Assembly (NCBI GenBank): GCA_002794705.1
Contig: PGTK01000004.1
Span: forward strand, 124,001 to 188,000
Source of the DNA: Candidatus Thermofonsia Clade 1 bacterium
GTDB taxonomy: Bacteria > Chloroflexota > Anaerolineae > Aggregatilineales > UBA2796
Reading direction: 5' to 3'
Length of the DNA stretch: 64,000 nucleotides
The translations under genes and the position numbers were made by a program. The stretch's first letter is position 1. Every line of letters starts with the position of its first letter. The notes beneath the pieces were generated by a model. That model did not search any database and was not told the origin of the DNA. It saw only the letters and a list, made by a program, of their open reading frames with translations. Of this stretch, positions 26,693 through 35,341 are shown in pieces.

Positions 26693-27844
26693 ATGCATTT
26701 TGAGCTGACCCAAGAACAACGCATGTATCAGCGCGCTGTGCGCGACTTCTGTGAAGGGGAAATCAAGCCTTATGCCGCCCAAGTGGAGGCGCAGGGCGAC
26801 CTGCGCTGGGAGGCTATCCGCAAAATGCCCCAGCTCGGCTTGACGGGCATTCAGGTGCCGGAGGAATACGGCGGCGCCAATTTGGACACCATTTGTGCAT
26901 CTATCGCTGTGGAAGAGCTAGGGCGCGTTTGCGGCTCAACGGCGCTCTCGATCTCGGCACACAACGGACTGGGCTGCGCGCCGATCGTCCGCTGGGGAAC
27001 GCCTGAACAAAAGGCGCGCTTCTTGCCGCGCCTGACCAGCGGTGAGACGCTTGGCGCCCTAGCGCTGACTGAGCCGAACGCCGGCTCCGATCTGATGAGC
27101 GCGCAAACCAGCGCTATCTTAGAAGACGGTTGCTATGTGATCAACGGCACCAAGGCGTGGATCACCAATGCACGCCATGCGCCTGTGATCATCACCTTGA
27201 CGCGCACGGATAAGGCTGCTGGCACACGCGGCTTCACCCATTTGCTGGTCGAGACTGACCGCGAAGGCTTGATCATCCATCCACCTGAGAAAAAGATGGG
27301 CTTGAAAGGCTCATCTACGCACATGATCAGCTACGATGACGTGCGCGTGCCGCGTGAGAACGTGCTGGGCGAGGTCGGGCGCGGTTTCCATCAGACAATG
27401 GAGACGCTTGACGCGGGCAGGATCAGCATCGGCGCTCTGAGCGTCGGCATTGCGCAAGGCGCTTTTGAAGAAGCTGTCAAGTACGCTAAGCAGCGCGTCG
27501 CTTTTGGCAAGCCGATCAGTGAACATCAAGCGATTCAGTGGATGATCGCTGATGCAGCGCTAGAGATCGAGGCGGCGCGTTTGATGGTCTACCGTGCGGC
27601 ATGGCTCAAGGATCAGGGCAAGCCGTTCACTAAAGAGGCGGCTATGGCGAAGCTGTTTGCCAGTGAGGTAGCGGAGCGCGTCTGTTTCAATGCAATCCAG
27701 ATTCACGGCAGCTACGGCTATAGCGCTGAGTTCCCGGTTGAGCGCATGTACCGCGATCAGCGTTTGATGAGCATCGGCGAGGGCACCAGTCAGATTCAGC
27801 GCCTAGTGATCGCCCGTCGCGTTTTGCAGGAGATGGGCGGCTGA
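26693..27844 (+). CDS. Acyl-CoA dehydrogenase
   Basis: FAD enzyme that oxidises acyl-CoA to enoyl-CoA and passes electrons to ETF. From ATG 26693 it has 383 residues, the usual length. Signature LTEPNAGSDLMSAQT (FAD/substrate), KAWITNARHAPVIIT, FGKPISEHQAIQWMIADAA, HGSYGYSAEFPVERMYRD, and the catalytic Glu in MSIGEGTSQIQRLVIAR (about 363), as in short-chain/butyryl-type enzymes. It is 13 nt downstream of the single REC gene; chain-length specificity is not readable. No ETF genes lie nearby in the window. Confidence 0.95.
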   Translation: MHFELTQEQRMYQRAVRDFCEGEIKPYAAQVEAQGDLRWEAIRKMPQLGLTGIQVPEEYGGANLDTICASIAVEELGRVCGSTALSISAHNGLGCAPIVRWGTPEQKARFLPRLTSGETLGALALTEPNAGSDLMSAQTSAILEDGCYVINGTKAWITNARHAPVIITLTRTDKAAGTRGFTHLLVETDREGLIIHPPEKKMGLKGSSTHMISYDDVRVPRENVLGEVGRGFHQTMETLDAGRISIGALSVGIAQGAFEEAVKYAKQRVAFGKPISEHQAIQWMIADAALEIEAARLMVYRAAWLKDQGKPFTKEAAMAKLFASEVAERVCFNAIQIHGSYGYSAEFPVERMYRDQRLMSIGEGTSQIQRLVIARRVLQEMGG

Positions 27845-27902
27845 CTCAGCCCTAGAATGTGATACACTTAAGCGTAGGACTCGTCATCTATCGGAGAAGC
27901 CT

Positions 27903-29999
27903 ATGCCTACGCTCTTTTCTCAGGTTGTCTGCCTGACTTGCGGTCATCAGATGCTGCCCGATCCCATGCTCGCCAAGTGTGAGCGCTGCGGCGGCGCATG
28001 GCTGGATGCGCGTTATCACTATGGCGAGGTGCGCTGGGCAAACGGCTTGAGCGGGCGTCCGCTTTCGCTGTGGCGCTATGAGGAACTCTTGCCGCTGAGC
28101 GACTCAACGCAGCGCGTGACCATTGGCGAGGGCATGACGCCGATCATCCGTGCCGAACGGCTCGGCGAGACGCTCGGTCATGAGCACATCTTGATCAAGG
28201 ATGAGCGCCGTATGCCCACTAATTCGTTCAAGGATCGGCAAGGCGCGCTTTCAGTCTCGATTTTGAAGCAGGCAGGCATTAAAGAGTGTGTTTTAGCCTC
28301 TACGGGCAATGCGGCGGCGGCGTATGCGGCGTATTGCGCACGGGCAGGCATTAAGCTGTGGGTCTTTTTGCCTAGCATGGTGCCAGCTGAGAAAATGCGC
28401 GAGTTGGGTCTGTACGGCGCTGAGCTGATCAAAGTGACTGGCACCTACGATCAGACCAAAAAGGTGGCGGCGGACTTCGCAGCACGGCGCAACCTGTATT
28501 TTGATCGCGGCTCAAAGGGCATTCCGGGCAAAGAGAGCATGAAGACCCTCGCCTTTGAGATCGCGGAGCAGCTGGGCATGGAACACGGCGCTAACGGACG
28601 TTGGATAGCGCCTGATTGGTACATTCAGGCGGTCAGCGGCGGCATTGGTCCGTTAGGCGTCTATAAGGGCTTTGTGGAGCTTTATCAGATCGGGCTGATT
28701 GACAAGGTACCTAAGCTGGGCATTGTGCAGGTGGAGGGCTGCGCGCCAATGGTGCGCGCCTTCGAGCGCGGACTCTCGCAGGCAGAGCCTGTTATCCCAG
28801 AGACGCTGATCACGGTCTTGGCGACGGGCGATCCAAGCTATGCCTATACCATGCTCTACGAGGCGATTCAGCGGCATGGCGGCGCTATGGTCAGTGTGGA
28901 TGACGGACAGGCATTCCGCGCCATGCGGCGCGTAGCGCGCACGGAGGGCTTCAGCGTTGAGCCTGCCACGGCAGTTGCCTTTGCGGGACTTGAGAAATTG
29001 ATCGCCACGGGCGCGATTCAGCCGCATGAGCGCGTTCTGCTGAATTGCTCTGGGCATACCTTCCCGGCTGAGAAGCACATCCTTGAGGATCAGTACGTGC
29101 TGGAGCTAGAGCTGGGCGCTGCCGCGCCCTCGCAGCAGACCGAAGGACTCGGCGCGGCGCTAGAGCGCTTGGATGAGCAGATCACAACGGTCGTGGTCAT
29201 TGATGACAATCCGCATGATACGCGCTTGATCCGTCGTCTACTGCAGGCGCATAAGAATTATCGCGTTTTTGAGTCGAACAATCCGATAGACGGGCTAGAC
29301 CTTGTGCGTCAGCGCCGCCCTGACCTCGTCATTACTGACCTGACCATGCCAGAGATGGACGGTTTTACCCTTTTGGAAACTCTTAAGGCTGATCCGGAGA
29401 CGGCGCATATCCCTGTGATTGTGCTGAGCGGCAAGGCGCTCACACAGGCGGATAAGGCGCGCTTGAGCGGACAGATCGACTCGGTCTGGCTGAAGGGCAA
29501 CTACAGCACACGCGAATTGGTGGATCATGTGGTCAGCACGCTGAAGGATCGGGCTGCGGAGAGCGAGGTCGCTGAGCAGCCTGCGCCCAAGCGTGCCTCT
29601 GAAGGGATGCAGCCTGTTGAGGGCGCGTTCAAAGTGCTGATCGTGGATGATAATCCGTACGATGCGCGTCTGGTGCGCCGCATTCTGGAGGCGAGCCGCA
29701 AATTCAGCGTCAGTGAGGCGCGCACAGGCGAGAGCGCGCTCAAGGCGATGCAGGAGCAGCCGCCTGATTTGGTGATCCTCGATATTATGTTGCCGGATAT
29801 GGGCGGCTTGGATGTGCTGCAGCGCATGCGCCAATCGGAGCGCTTGCGCAACGTGCGCGTCGCTGTGATGAGCGCTAAAGAGCTGAGCGAAATTGATCGC
29901 TCGCGGCTGCTGGACGCCGTCTTTTGGCAAAAAGCGACGCTCGATCGCAAGCGCTTGGTTGAGGCAGTCGAGGCGCAGATCAAGCAGCCGCGTCTCTAG
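27903..29999 (+). CDS. Threonine synthase fused to two C-terminal receiver (REC) domains
   Basis: A 698-residue fusion. Residues 1 to about 410 are a PLP fold-type II threonine synthase of the short type: zinc-ribbon CLTC/CERC at the N-terminus, PLP lysine K110 in TNSFKDRQ, ASTGNAAAAYAAY, and the phosphate loop AVSGGIGPLG. It would convert O-phosphohomoserine to threonine. A linker leads to REC1 (about 428-550: VVVIDDNP, phospho-Asp479 in ITDLTMPEMDG, VLSG, LKG) and REC2 (about 574-698: LIVDDNP, Asp627 in ILDIMLPDMGG, VMSAKE, QKA). Both receivers keep the key residues, so phosphorylation-dependent control of the enzyme is plausible but inferred. The DNA is continuous with no frameshift at either junction. 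Confidence 0.9.
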   Translation: MPTLFSQVVCLTCGHQMLPDPMLAKCERCGGAWLDARYHYGEVRWANGLSGRPLSLWRYEELLPLSDSTQRVTIGEGMTPIIRAERLGETLGHEHILIKDERRMPTNSFKDRQGALSVSILKQAGIKECVLASTGNAAAAYAAYCARAGIKLWVFLPSMVPAEKMRELGLYGAELIKVTGTYDQTKKVAADFAARRNLYFDRGSKGIPGKESMKTLAFEIAEQLGMEHGANGRWIAPDWYIQAVSGGIGPLGVYKGFVELYQIGLIDKVPKLGIVQVEGCAPMVRAFERGLSQAEPVIPETLITVLATGDPSYAYTMLYEAIQRHGGAMVSVDDGQAFRAMRRVARTEGFSVEPATAVAFAGLEKLIATGAIQPHERVLLNCSGHTFPAEKHILEDQYVLELELGAAAPSQQTEGLGAALERLDEQITTVVVIDDNPHDTRLIRRLLQAHKNYRVFESNNPIDGLDLVRQRRPDLVITDLTMPEMDGFTLLETLKADPETAHIPVIVLSGKALTQADKARLSGQIDSVWLKGNYSTRELVDHVVSTLKDRAAESEVAEQPAPKRASEGMQPVEGAFKVLIVDDNPYDARLVRRILEASRKFSVSEARTGESALKAMQEQPPDLVILDIMLPDMGGLDVLQRMRQSERLRNVRVAVMSAKELSEIDRSRLLDAVFWQKATLDRKRLVEAVEAQIKQPRL

Positions 30000-31168
30000 G
30001 TTCTCCCTTGCATCAGGGTCACTACCAGCGCGATTAGCGCGAGGATCGCGCCGATACCTTGAAAGATCGGGTCGCGCAGGAATTCGGCGAAGGCGGCGAG
30101 GAAGTTCCCCTCGCGGGCAGCCTTTGCGCTCACGCCAACTTCCTGAGCAGTGCCTGTAGCAACAGCAACTGCAGTGGATAGCTCGCGCACCATAGCGATC
30201 TGTGTGGCGCCTGGGTTGCCCACAGGCGTGAGCGTGCGCATAGGCGTGAGCGTTGCACCGCTGATCAGCGCGCTGAGCGCTGTTTGCGTCTGTTGGAGCG
30301 CTTGTTGTGTCTGCATGAGTGCATTGGGCGTTGCTGTCAGAGCGCTTTGGGCGGTCAAGGTGCGCTCTAGGGCGATGATGGTCAGAGTCAGCGTGTCAGT
30401 GCTGGGCGGACGAAAAGAGAGCAGCGGGATCAACAGCACTAGTGTGCCAGCGACGGCAATCCAGCCGCTGCCGCGCAGATTCTGATAGCGCTTGCGCTGT
30501 GCTTGAATGCGCACGCCTAAGCCAATGCTCAGCAGGCTGCCAAAGCCGATGATGGCGCCCAGCACACCGCCAAAAATGCCGCTCACGCTCAAGCCGACGC
30601 CCGTCCCAATGCCGATGCACGCACCAATCACAACGCCCGCAGGGCGATTTTGCGCATTCAGCAGACTGCCCAGCACGCCGCCAATCACACCGACCACAAT
30701 GCCGCTTGCAATGCCACCAAACCCGACAATGAGCGCAATCACGAGCGTGAAAATCAGCACCACAATGAAGCCGATCTGTGCGCCGATGTTGCTCTCTGGC
30801 TCCAGCTCATCTGATGTAGCGGCTGAGGGGCGTGCAGGGGCGGGCGGCGGCACCTCGCGCCCGAATGCCTTGCGCAAATCCGCTATGAAGGGATCGGAGG
30901 GCGCTGGCACGGCTTGCGCCTGCACCTGCGCACGGGCAACGCCGCTATCCATCATGATCAGCACTGAGATGGCAGAGATCAAGCCTGCGATCACCACGCC
31001 GTGAAAACTCAGCCACCATAAATTTGTGTTGCCGCTCTCAAGGGCGGCTTGCACCAGTGACCAATTCAGAAGGGCGAACAGATCGCGGTTTGGCAAGTTT
31101 GCCCAGAATAAGCCGCCAAACACGATCAAGCCGAGGCTGAGGGCAATGCCAAGAAAAAGCGCACGCAT
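29996..31168 (-). CDS. Hypothetical multi-span membrane protein with glycine-zipper helices
   Basis: A 390-residue membrane protein. Two N-terminal helices (about 3-25 and 53-75) are followed by a Pro-rich soluble segment, then a run of Gly-rich helices (about 130-225; GFGGIASGIVVGVIGGVLGSLL, GACIGIGTGVGLSVSGIFGG), one more helix, a Thr/Gln-rich coiled region (TQQALQQTQTALSALI), and a final helix. Glycine zippers suggest tight helix packing or oligomer pores. Not a recognised family. The convergent end overlaps the threonine synthase fusion by 4 nt. Confidence 0.65.
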   Translation of the reverse strand: MRALFLGIALSLGLIVFGGLFWANLPNRDLFALLNWSLVQAALESGNTNLWWLSFHGVVIAGLISAISVLIMMDSGVARAQVQAQAVPAPSDPFIADLRKAFGREVPPPAPARPSAATSDELEPESNIGAQIGFIVVLIFTLVIALIVGFGGIASGIVVGVIGGVLGSLLNAQNRPAGVVIGACIGIGTGVGLSVSGIFGGVLGAIIGFGSLLSIGLGVRIQAQRKRYQNLRGSGWIAVAGTLVLLIPLLSFRPPSTDTLTLTIIALERTLTAQSALTATPNALMQTQQALQQTQTALSALISGATLTPMRTLTPVGNPGATQIAMVRELSTAVAVATGTAQEVGVSAKAAREGNFLAAFAEFLRDPIFQGIGAILALIALVVTLMQGRT

Positions 31169-31262
31169 GGTTTTTCATCCTTTGACTACTCGCTTGACAG
31201 TCTGCCTGAGTATAACCGTACGTAAGCGCTTGGCACATCAATTGACGGATGCTTTGTAAGTG

Positions 31263-31937
31263 TTACTCAGACGCTAGATGCTCTTTGATGTGGTGCTGCA
31301 CGGCAAAGGCGGCTGCCTCAGCCCGATTGGATAGGTTCAGCTTGCTGAGCAGGTTGCTGACGTAATTGCGCACAGTCCCCTCGCCCAAAAAGAGCCGACT
31401 GGCAATCTCGCGGTTAGTCAGACCGTCGGCGATCAGTGCCAAGACGCGCATTTCCTGCGAGGTGAGTTCGGCGAAGAGTGCCGCCTCTTTATTTTTCTCG
31501 GTCTGGCGCAATTCGCGGAAGATCGCCTCAGTCATGGAGGGATCAAGCGCCGATTCGCCGCGTCCCACAGCCTCAATCGTGCGAATCAAATCATCGCTAC
31601 CAATGCGCTTCAGCACATAGCCAGAGGCGCCTGCCCGAATTGCAGCGAACAACAGGTCATCTTCAGCGTAGCTGGTCAGCATGACGACCCGCGTGTTGGG
31701 CAATTGCTGTACAATTTTCTGGCAGGCTTCCACGCCCAGCATACCGGGCATTCGCACATCCATGACCACGACGTCTGGTTTATGCTGTAGCGCCAATTCA
31801 ACGGCTTCTTCGCCAGTGGCAGCCTCTGCCACCACGCGCAGATGCGAATGTTGCTGAATTAAGGCACGGATGCCCATCCGAACCACTTCGTGGTCATCCG
31901 CAATCAGGATGCGAATTGGGTGAGGCGTCTGGCTCAT
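31263..31937 (-). CDS. NarL/FixJ-type response regulator (REC-LuxR HTH)
   Basis: Transcription factor of 224 residues from ATG 31937 (GAGGAAG upstream). REC domain with DD pair in ILIADDHEVVRMGIR, phospho-Asp about 57 in VVVMDVRMPGM, MLTSYA and LKRIG; C-terminal LuxR HTH (about 155-205; LTSQEMRVLALIADGLTNREIASRLF, then TVRNYVSNLL). Divergent from the GAF histidine kinase over about 150 nt, which makes the two an obvious cognate pair. Target genes are unknown. Confidence 0.95.
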   Translation of the reverse strand: MSQTPHPIRILIADDHEVVRMGIRALIQQHSHLRVVAEAATGEEAVELALQHKPDVVVMDVRMPGMLGVEACQKIVQQLPNTRVVMLTSYAEDDLLFAAIRAGASGYVLKRIGSDDLIRTIEAVGRGESALDPSMTEAIFRELRQTEKNKEAALFAELTSQEMRVLALIADGLTNREIASRLFLGEGTVRNYVSNLLSKLNLSNRAEAAAFAVQHHIKEHLASE

Positions 31938-32088
31938 GGCTTCCTCATCATGGCTCTGATCAAACGGCGCAGCACTGCTGAAGTAGTACACAGCGCTCTC
32001 CGATCTCTACAACTTCGGATACTGATTATAAAATAATTGGCATTTGAGCGAAAAGTTAGGGACAAATGTGAGTAATTTTAGGTGATAA

Positions 32089-33327
32089 ATGTCGCTTGCT
32101 CTGGGCAAACTGCCTGAGAAGCATTATGCTTGCCTGAGAAAAGCGCACTGTATCGGTGGGAAAATGGCAAAACACGAACAGATGCATAGCAGTGGCAGAC
32201 ACGCCCGCATGGATCGCAGCGAGGAGAAGTTGCACGCACTCAGCGAGGCAGTCCGCGCCGTGACCGCTGAGTTCACGCTTGAGCGCATTTTGAAGCGCCT
32301 TGCTGAGATTGCAGCGCGCATGGTCGGGGCGCGCTATGCGGCGCTGGGCGTGCCTGATAGCATGCAAGGGCTCTCCGAGTTCCTTGTCTACGGCATGTCT
32401 GAGGAGGAAATCGCGCTGATCGATCATCCCCCGGAGGGACACGGCTTGTTGGGCGTCTTGCTCAATAGTGAGCATCCGATTCGCCTGCCGCGCCTGCAGG
32501 ATCATCCCAAATCGGTTGGCTTTCCCGAACATCATCCGTATATGACGCGCTTTTTGGGCGTGCCGATCGTCTCAAAGGGACAAGTTCTCGGTTCGCTCTA
32601 CTTGTGTGATCGGCTAGATGGGCAGCCCTTCACAGAGGATGATGAGCGCATGATCAGCCTGCTGGCAGCGCACGCGGCAATTGCCATTGAGAATGCGCGG
32701 CTCTCGGAGCAGTTGCGCCGTCTAGCTGTGCTGGAAGAGCGCGATCGCATCAGCATGGAGCTCCATGACGGCATCATCCAGTCCATTTATGCCATTGGCA
32801 TTAAGCTGGAACTCATGCGCCTGAATGCGCCTGAACACGCCGAGCAGCTGACCGCCATCAACGTCGATTTGAATCGTGTGATCGAGGATTTGCGGCGCTA
32901 CATCCGCGATTTGCGCGTCGGAGTGGAGCTGAGTCTGACCCTGCGCGAGCAGATGAACGATCTCGCCAAGCGTTTCCGCGAGGTCTGTTCGGCGCGCTTG
33001 GTCATGGATGTCTCGAATATCACCAATTTGAACGAAGATCGGCTGCACGCGCTCCTGCAGATTACCCGCGAGGCGCTCTCGAACATCGTGCGGCACGCCC
33101 ACGCCACCGAGGTCTACGTAGACCTGCACGAGACGCCTACACACATCACACTGGTCATTTCGGATGACGGCAGGGGCTTCGATCCCAAAACAACGCCGCC
33201 CGGAATCGGCTTGCGCAACATCCGTCAGCGCGTCCGCCAGTTAGAGGGGACGGTTGAGATTGAGAGTCGGCTGGGGCGCGGCAGCACCATCACTGTGATG
33301 CTGCCGAATGCCGCTGAGCGCTCCTGA
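32089..33327 (+). CDS. GAF-domain sensor histidine kinase, NarX/LiaS type
   Basis: Soluble kinase of 412 residues with GAF sensor (about 45-200; RMVGARYAALGV, FLGVPIVSKGQVLGSLYL, AAHAAIAIENARL), HisKA_3 dimerisation with His in EERDRISMELHDGIIQSIYAIG (about 225), and HATPase (REALSNIVRHAHA about 324, DDGRGFDP, GIGLRNIRQRV). No TM helix. Start is ambiguous: ATG 32089 has AGGTG upstream, while ATG 32164 would give 387 residues. Paired with the divergent NarL-type regulator. Confidence 0.93.
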   Translation: MSLALGKLPEKHYACLRKAHCIGGKMAKHEQMHSSGRHARMDRSEEKLHALSEAVRAVTAEFTLERILKRLAEIAARMVGARYAALGVPDSMQGLSEFLVYGMSEEEIALIDHPPEGHGLLGVLLNSEHPIRLPRLQDHPKSVGFPEHHPYMTRFLGVPIVSKGQVLGSLYLCDRLDGQPFTEDDERMISLLAAHAAIAIENARLSEQLRRLAVLEERDRISMELHDGIIQSIYAIGIKLELMRLNAPEHAEQLTAINVDLNRVIEDLRRYIRDLRVGVELSLTLREQMNDLAKRFREVCSARLVMDVSNITNLNEDRLHALLQITREALSNIVRHAHATEVYVDLHETPTHITLVISDDGRGFDPKTTPPGIGLRNIRQRVRQLEGTVEIESRLGRGSTITVMLPNAAERS

Positions 33328-33333
33328 GATGGC

Positions 33334-34641
33334 TCACTTGCGCCCGCTCAGGAGCAAAGCTAACGGATTTTCGATCAGCGTCTTGAGCCGCTTGAAAAAG
33401 CGCGCCGCCGGCGCTCCATCTACAGCCCGATGATCGAAGGTCAGGCTGAGGGCAAGGCGCGGGCGGATGACAACTGCGCCGTCATGCGGCACAACTTTCT
33501 CCACAATCCGCCCAATTCCCAAGATCGCCACTTGTGGCAGGACCACAATTGGCGTGAACAGGTCAACCTCAAAGGCGCCTAGGTTAGTGATTGTGAACGT
33601 GCCGCCTTCCAGATCGGCGGGCAGGCTTTTGCCTGCCTGAGCGCGCTCGATCAGCGCTTTGAGCCTCTGATGGATATCATCGAGGGCGCGCTCATCAGCA
33701 CTCGGCACAACAGGCACGATCAAGCCGCGATCCGTATCCACTGCCAAGCCGATGTTGATCGCGGCGTTGTGGCGCAAGCCGCTCGGCGTGAAAGTAGCGT
33801 TCAGATCGGGATATTCGCGCAAGGCACGCGCTGCAATTGCGATGAAGAGCGCGTTATACGAGAGTTTTTCGCCCAGCAATGCCGAAAGTTGCTCCCGCGC
33901 CGCGACCAAATTGACCGCATCCGCCTCTGTGGTCAAGGTGACGGGCGCGACCTCAGCATGGCTCTGTGCCATGCGCCGCGCCGTGAGCGCACGGATCGGC
34001 GTGAAGGGCGCAATTTGGGCTGAATCAGCTGATTCAGCTGGCTGAGCTGACTCGGCGGCTTGCGCAGCCAGCTGCGCCTCTACATCGGCACGCAGGATTT
34101 TGCCGTCGCGCCCGCTGCCCTGCACAGTTGTGAGATCGAGAGCGTGCGCTTGTGCTATGCGCCGTGCTAGCGGCGTCACAACAGGCGCTTTCTGCAGTGC
34201 GGCGCGCACGTCCGCCTCATGAATCCGCCCGAATTCGCCGCTGCCGCGTATAGCGCTCAGATCGATCCCGTGTTGGCGCGCTAGACGTTTGGCGCGCGGT
34301 GTGGCGCGCACACGACTCGCCGCTTCAGGCACGGCAACAGCCCCTGGCCCGCCAGAGACGCCGCTCTGAGCAAGAATAGGCGCTGAGTTGGGCGCCGGGT
34401 CCTGACTCGGCTCTCCGATCACGCCCACCACAGTGTAGACAGGCACGGTCTCGCCCGCCTTGACCAGAATGCGCGTCAAAATGCCGCTGGCAGGCGCCTC
34501 GAACTCAAGCGTGCTTTTATCGGTCTCAAAAATGAAGAGCGGCTCGCCCTCGCGGACGTAGTCGCCCTCGCGCTTGAGCCATTCGGTCAGCGTGGCTTCA
34601 GTCATGGTCAAGCCAAGTTTGGGCATCAGCAGGTTAGGCAT
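33334..34641 (-). CDS. Dihydrolipoyl acyltransferase (E2) with two peripheral-subunit-binding domains
   Basis: E2 core of a 2-oxo acid dehydrogenase complex, 435 residues. Lipoyl domain (1-75) with lipoylated K42 in ETDKSTLEFEAPASG; two E3/E1-binding domains (about 113-149 and 155-190, each ending GSG..G.I..ADV.A); then the catalytic domain (about 215-435) with HRAVDG (His404, Asp408). Two binding domains in tandem instead of one is uncommon. No E1 or E3 gene is in the window. The gene is 3 nt downstream of the TIR gene. The acyl substrate (pyruvate, branched-chain or acetoin) is not determinable. Confidence 0.9.
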   Translation of the reverse strand: MPNLLMPKLGLTMTEATLTEWLKREGDYVREGEPLFIFETDKSTLEFEAPASGILTRILVKAGETVPVYTVVGVIGEPSQDPAPNSAPILAQSGVSGGPGAVAVPEAASRVRATPRAKRLARQHGIDLSAIRGSGEFGRIHEADVRAALQKAPVVTPLARRIAQAHALDLTTVQGSGRDGKILRADVEAQLAAQAAESAQPAESADSAQIAPFTPIRALTARRMAQSHAEVAPVTLTTEADAVNLVAAREQLSALLGEKLSYNALFIAIAARALREYPDLNATFTPSGLRHNAAINIGLAVDTDRGLIVPVVPSADERALDDIHQRLKALIERAQAGKSLPADLEGGTFTITNLGAFEVDLFTPIVVLPQVAILGIGRIVEKVVPHDGAVVIRPRLALSLTFDHRAVDGAPAARFFKRLKTLIENPLALLLSGRK

Positions 34642-34644
34642 GGT

Positions 34645-35337
34645 CTATCCTTGCGATAGGACTTGCAAAATGGCATCAGCTGTAGCACGAAGTTTGATGG
34701 GGTCTGCCTCACGGCAATCCGTGAACTGGATCAGCTTCATGTAAGTTGGCAGATTGGCAGTGTAGAGATAGATCGGCAAGAGCGTGTTTTCGGTCTCGCG
34801 GTGGCGGAACAGCGCGATGTTGAACTCTTCCTTGCAGACCTTTGAGGCAAGGTAGGCGGGCGAATAGAATGCCACTACCTTGTTGCAGTCATCCAGCGCC
34901 TCAAAAATTTGCTGTTGCCAAGCGTCGCCGAGTGTCAGCTCACGGCGATCAAAGAAAATGCGCAGGCTGGGACGCTGTCTTTGCAGATAGTCCACTACGG
35001 GCTGCACGTCAGCGCGATTGGCGCTGGCATAGCTGATGAACAAATCGTAGCGATATTGAGCTGTCATCTGCACAATGTTGATCGGCTGTGAGAGCCAACA
35101 GCCGAAGTCTTGGCGCAGATCGGCGGCTTTGTGAGCAGCAAGCTCCGCCACGGAGAGTCCGCGCTTGTGCAGCGCTGCGATCAGCGTGGTGCTGTACTCT
35201 GTCCCGTAGTAATTGGGCAGAGCTGAGACGATCAGCAAGTCCACAGGCTCAGGCATGGCGGTCAGGTCGCCGTGATAGAGTTCGATGTAGCGCGTGCTGT
35301 TGGCGTGTTGCACGCTCAGGCTGTCAAGCAACTGCAT
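34645..35337 (-). CDS. TIR-domain protein with macro-like N-terminus
   Basis: A 230-residue protein. Residues about 97-230 are a TIR domain: YDLFISYAS (97-105), box-2-like LRIFFDRRELTLGDAWQQQI, and the S-x-x-C-x-x-E segment (S165-C168-E171), whose Glu is the catalytic residue in NAD-cleaving TIRs. Residues 15-90 have GDLTAMPEPVDLLIVSALPN, which resembles the GDIT...VDAIVNAAN start of macro (ADP-ribose-binding) domains, though the glycine-rich loop is not clear. It lies 4 nt after ubiD and 3 nt before E2 in one operon. NADase or nucleotide-sensing activity is inferred; defence role is possible but unproven. Confidence 0.75.
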   Translation of the reverse strand: MQLLDSLSVQHANSTRYIELYHGDLTAMPEPVDLLIVSALPNYYGTEYSTTLIAALHKRGLSVAELAAHKAADLRQDFGCWLSQPINIVQMTAQYRYDLFISYASANRADVQPVVDYLQRQRPSLRIFFDRRELTLGDAWQQQIFEALDDCNKVVAFYSPAYLASKVCKEEFNIALFRHRETENTLLPIYLYTANLPTYMKLIQFTDCREADPIKLRATADAILQVLSQG

Positions 35338-35341
35338 AGGT

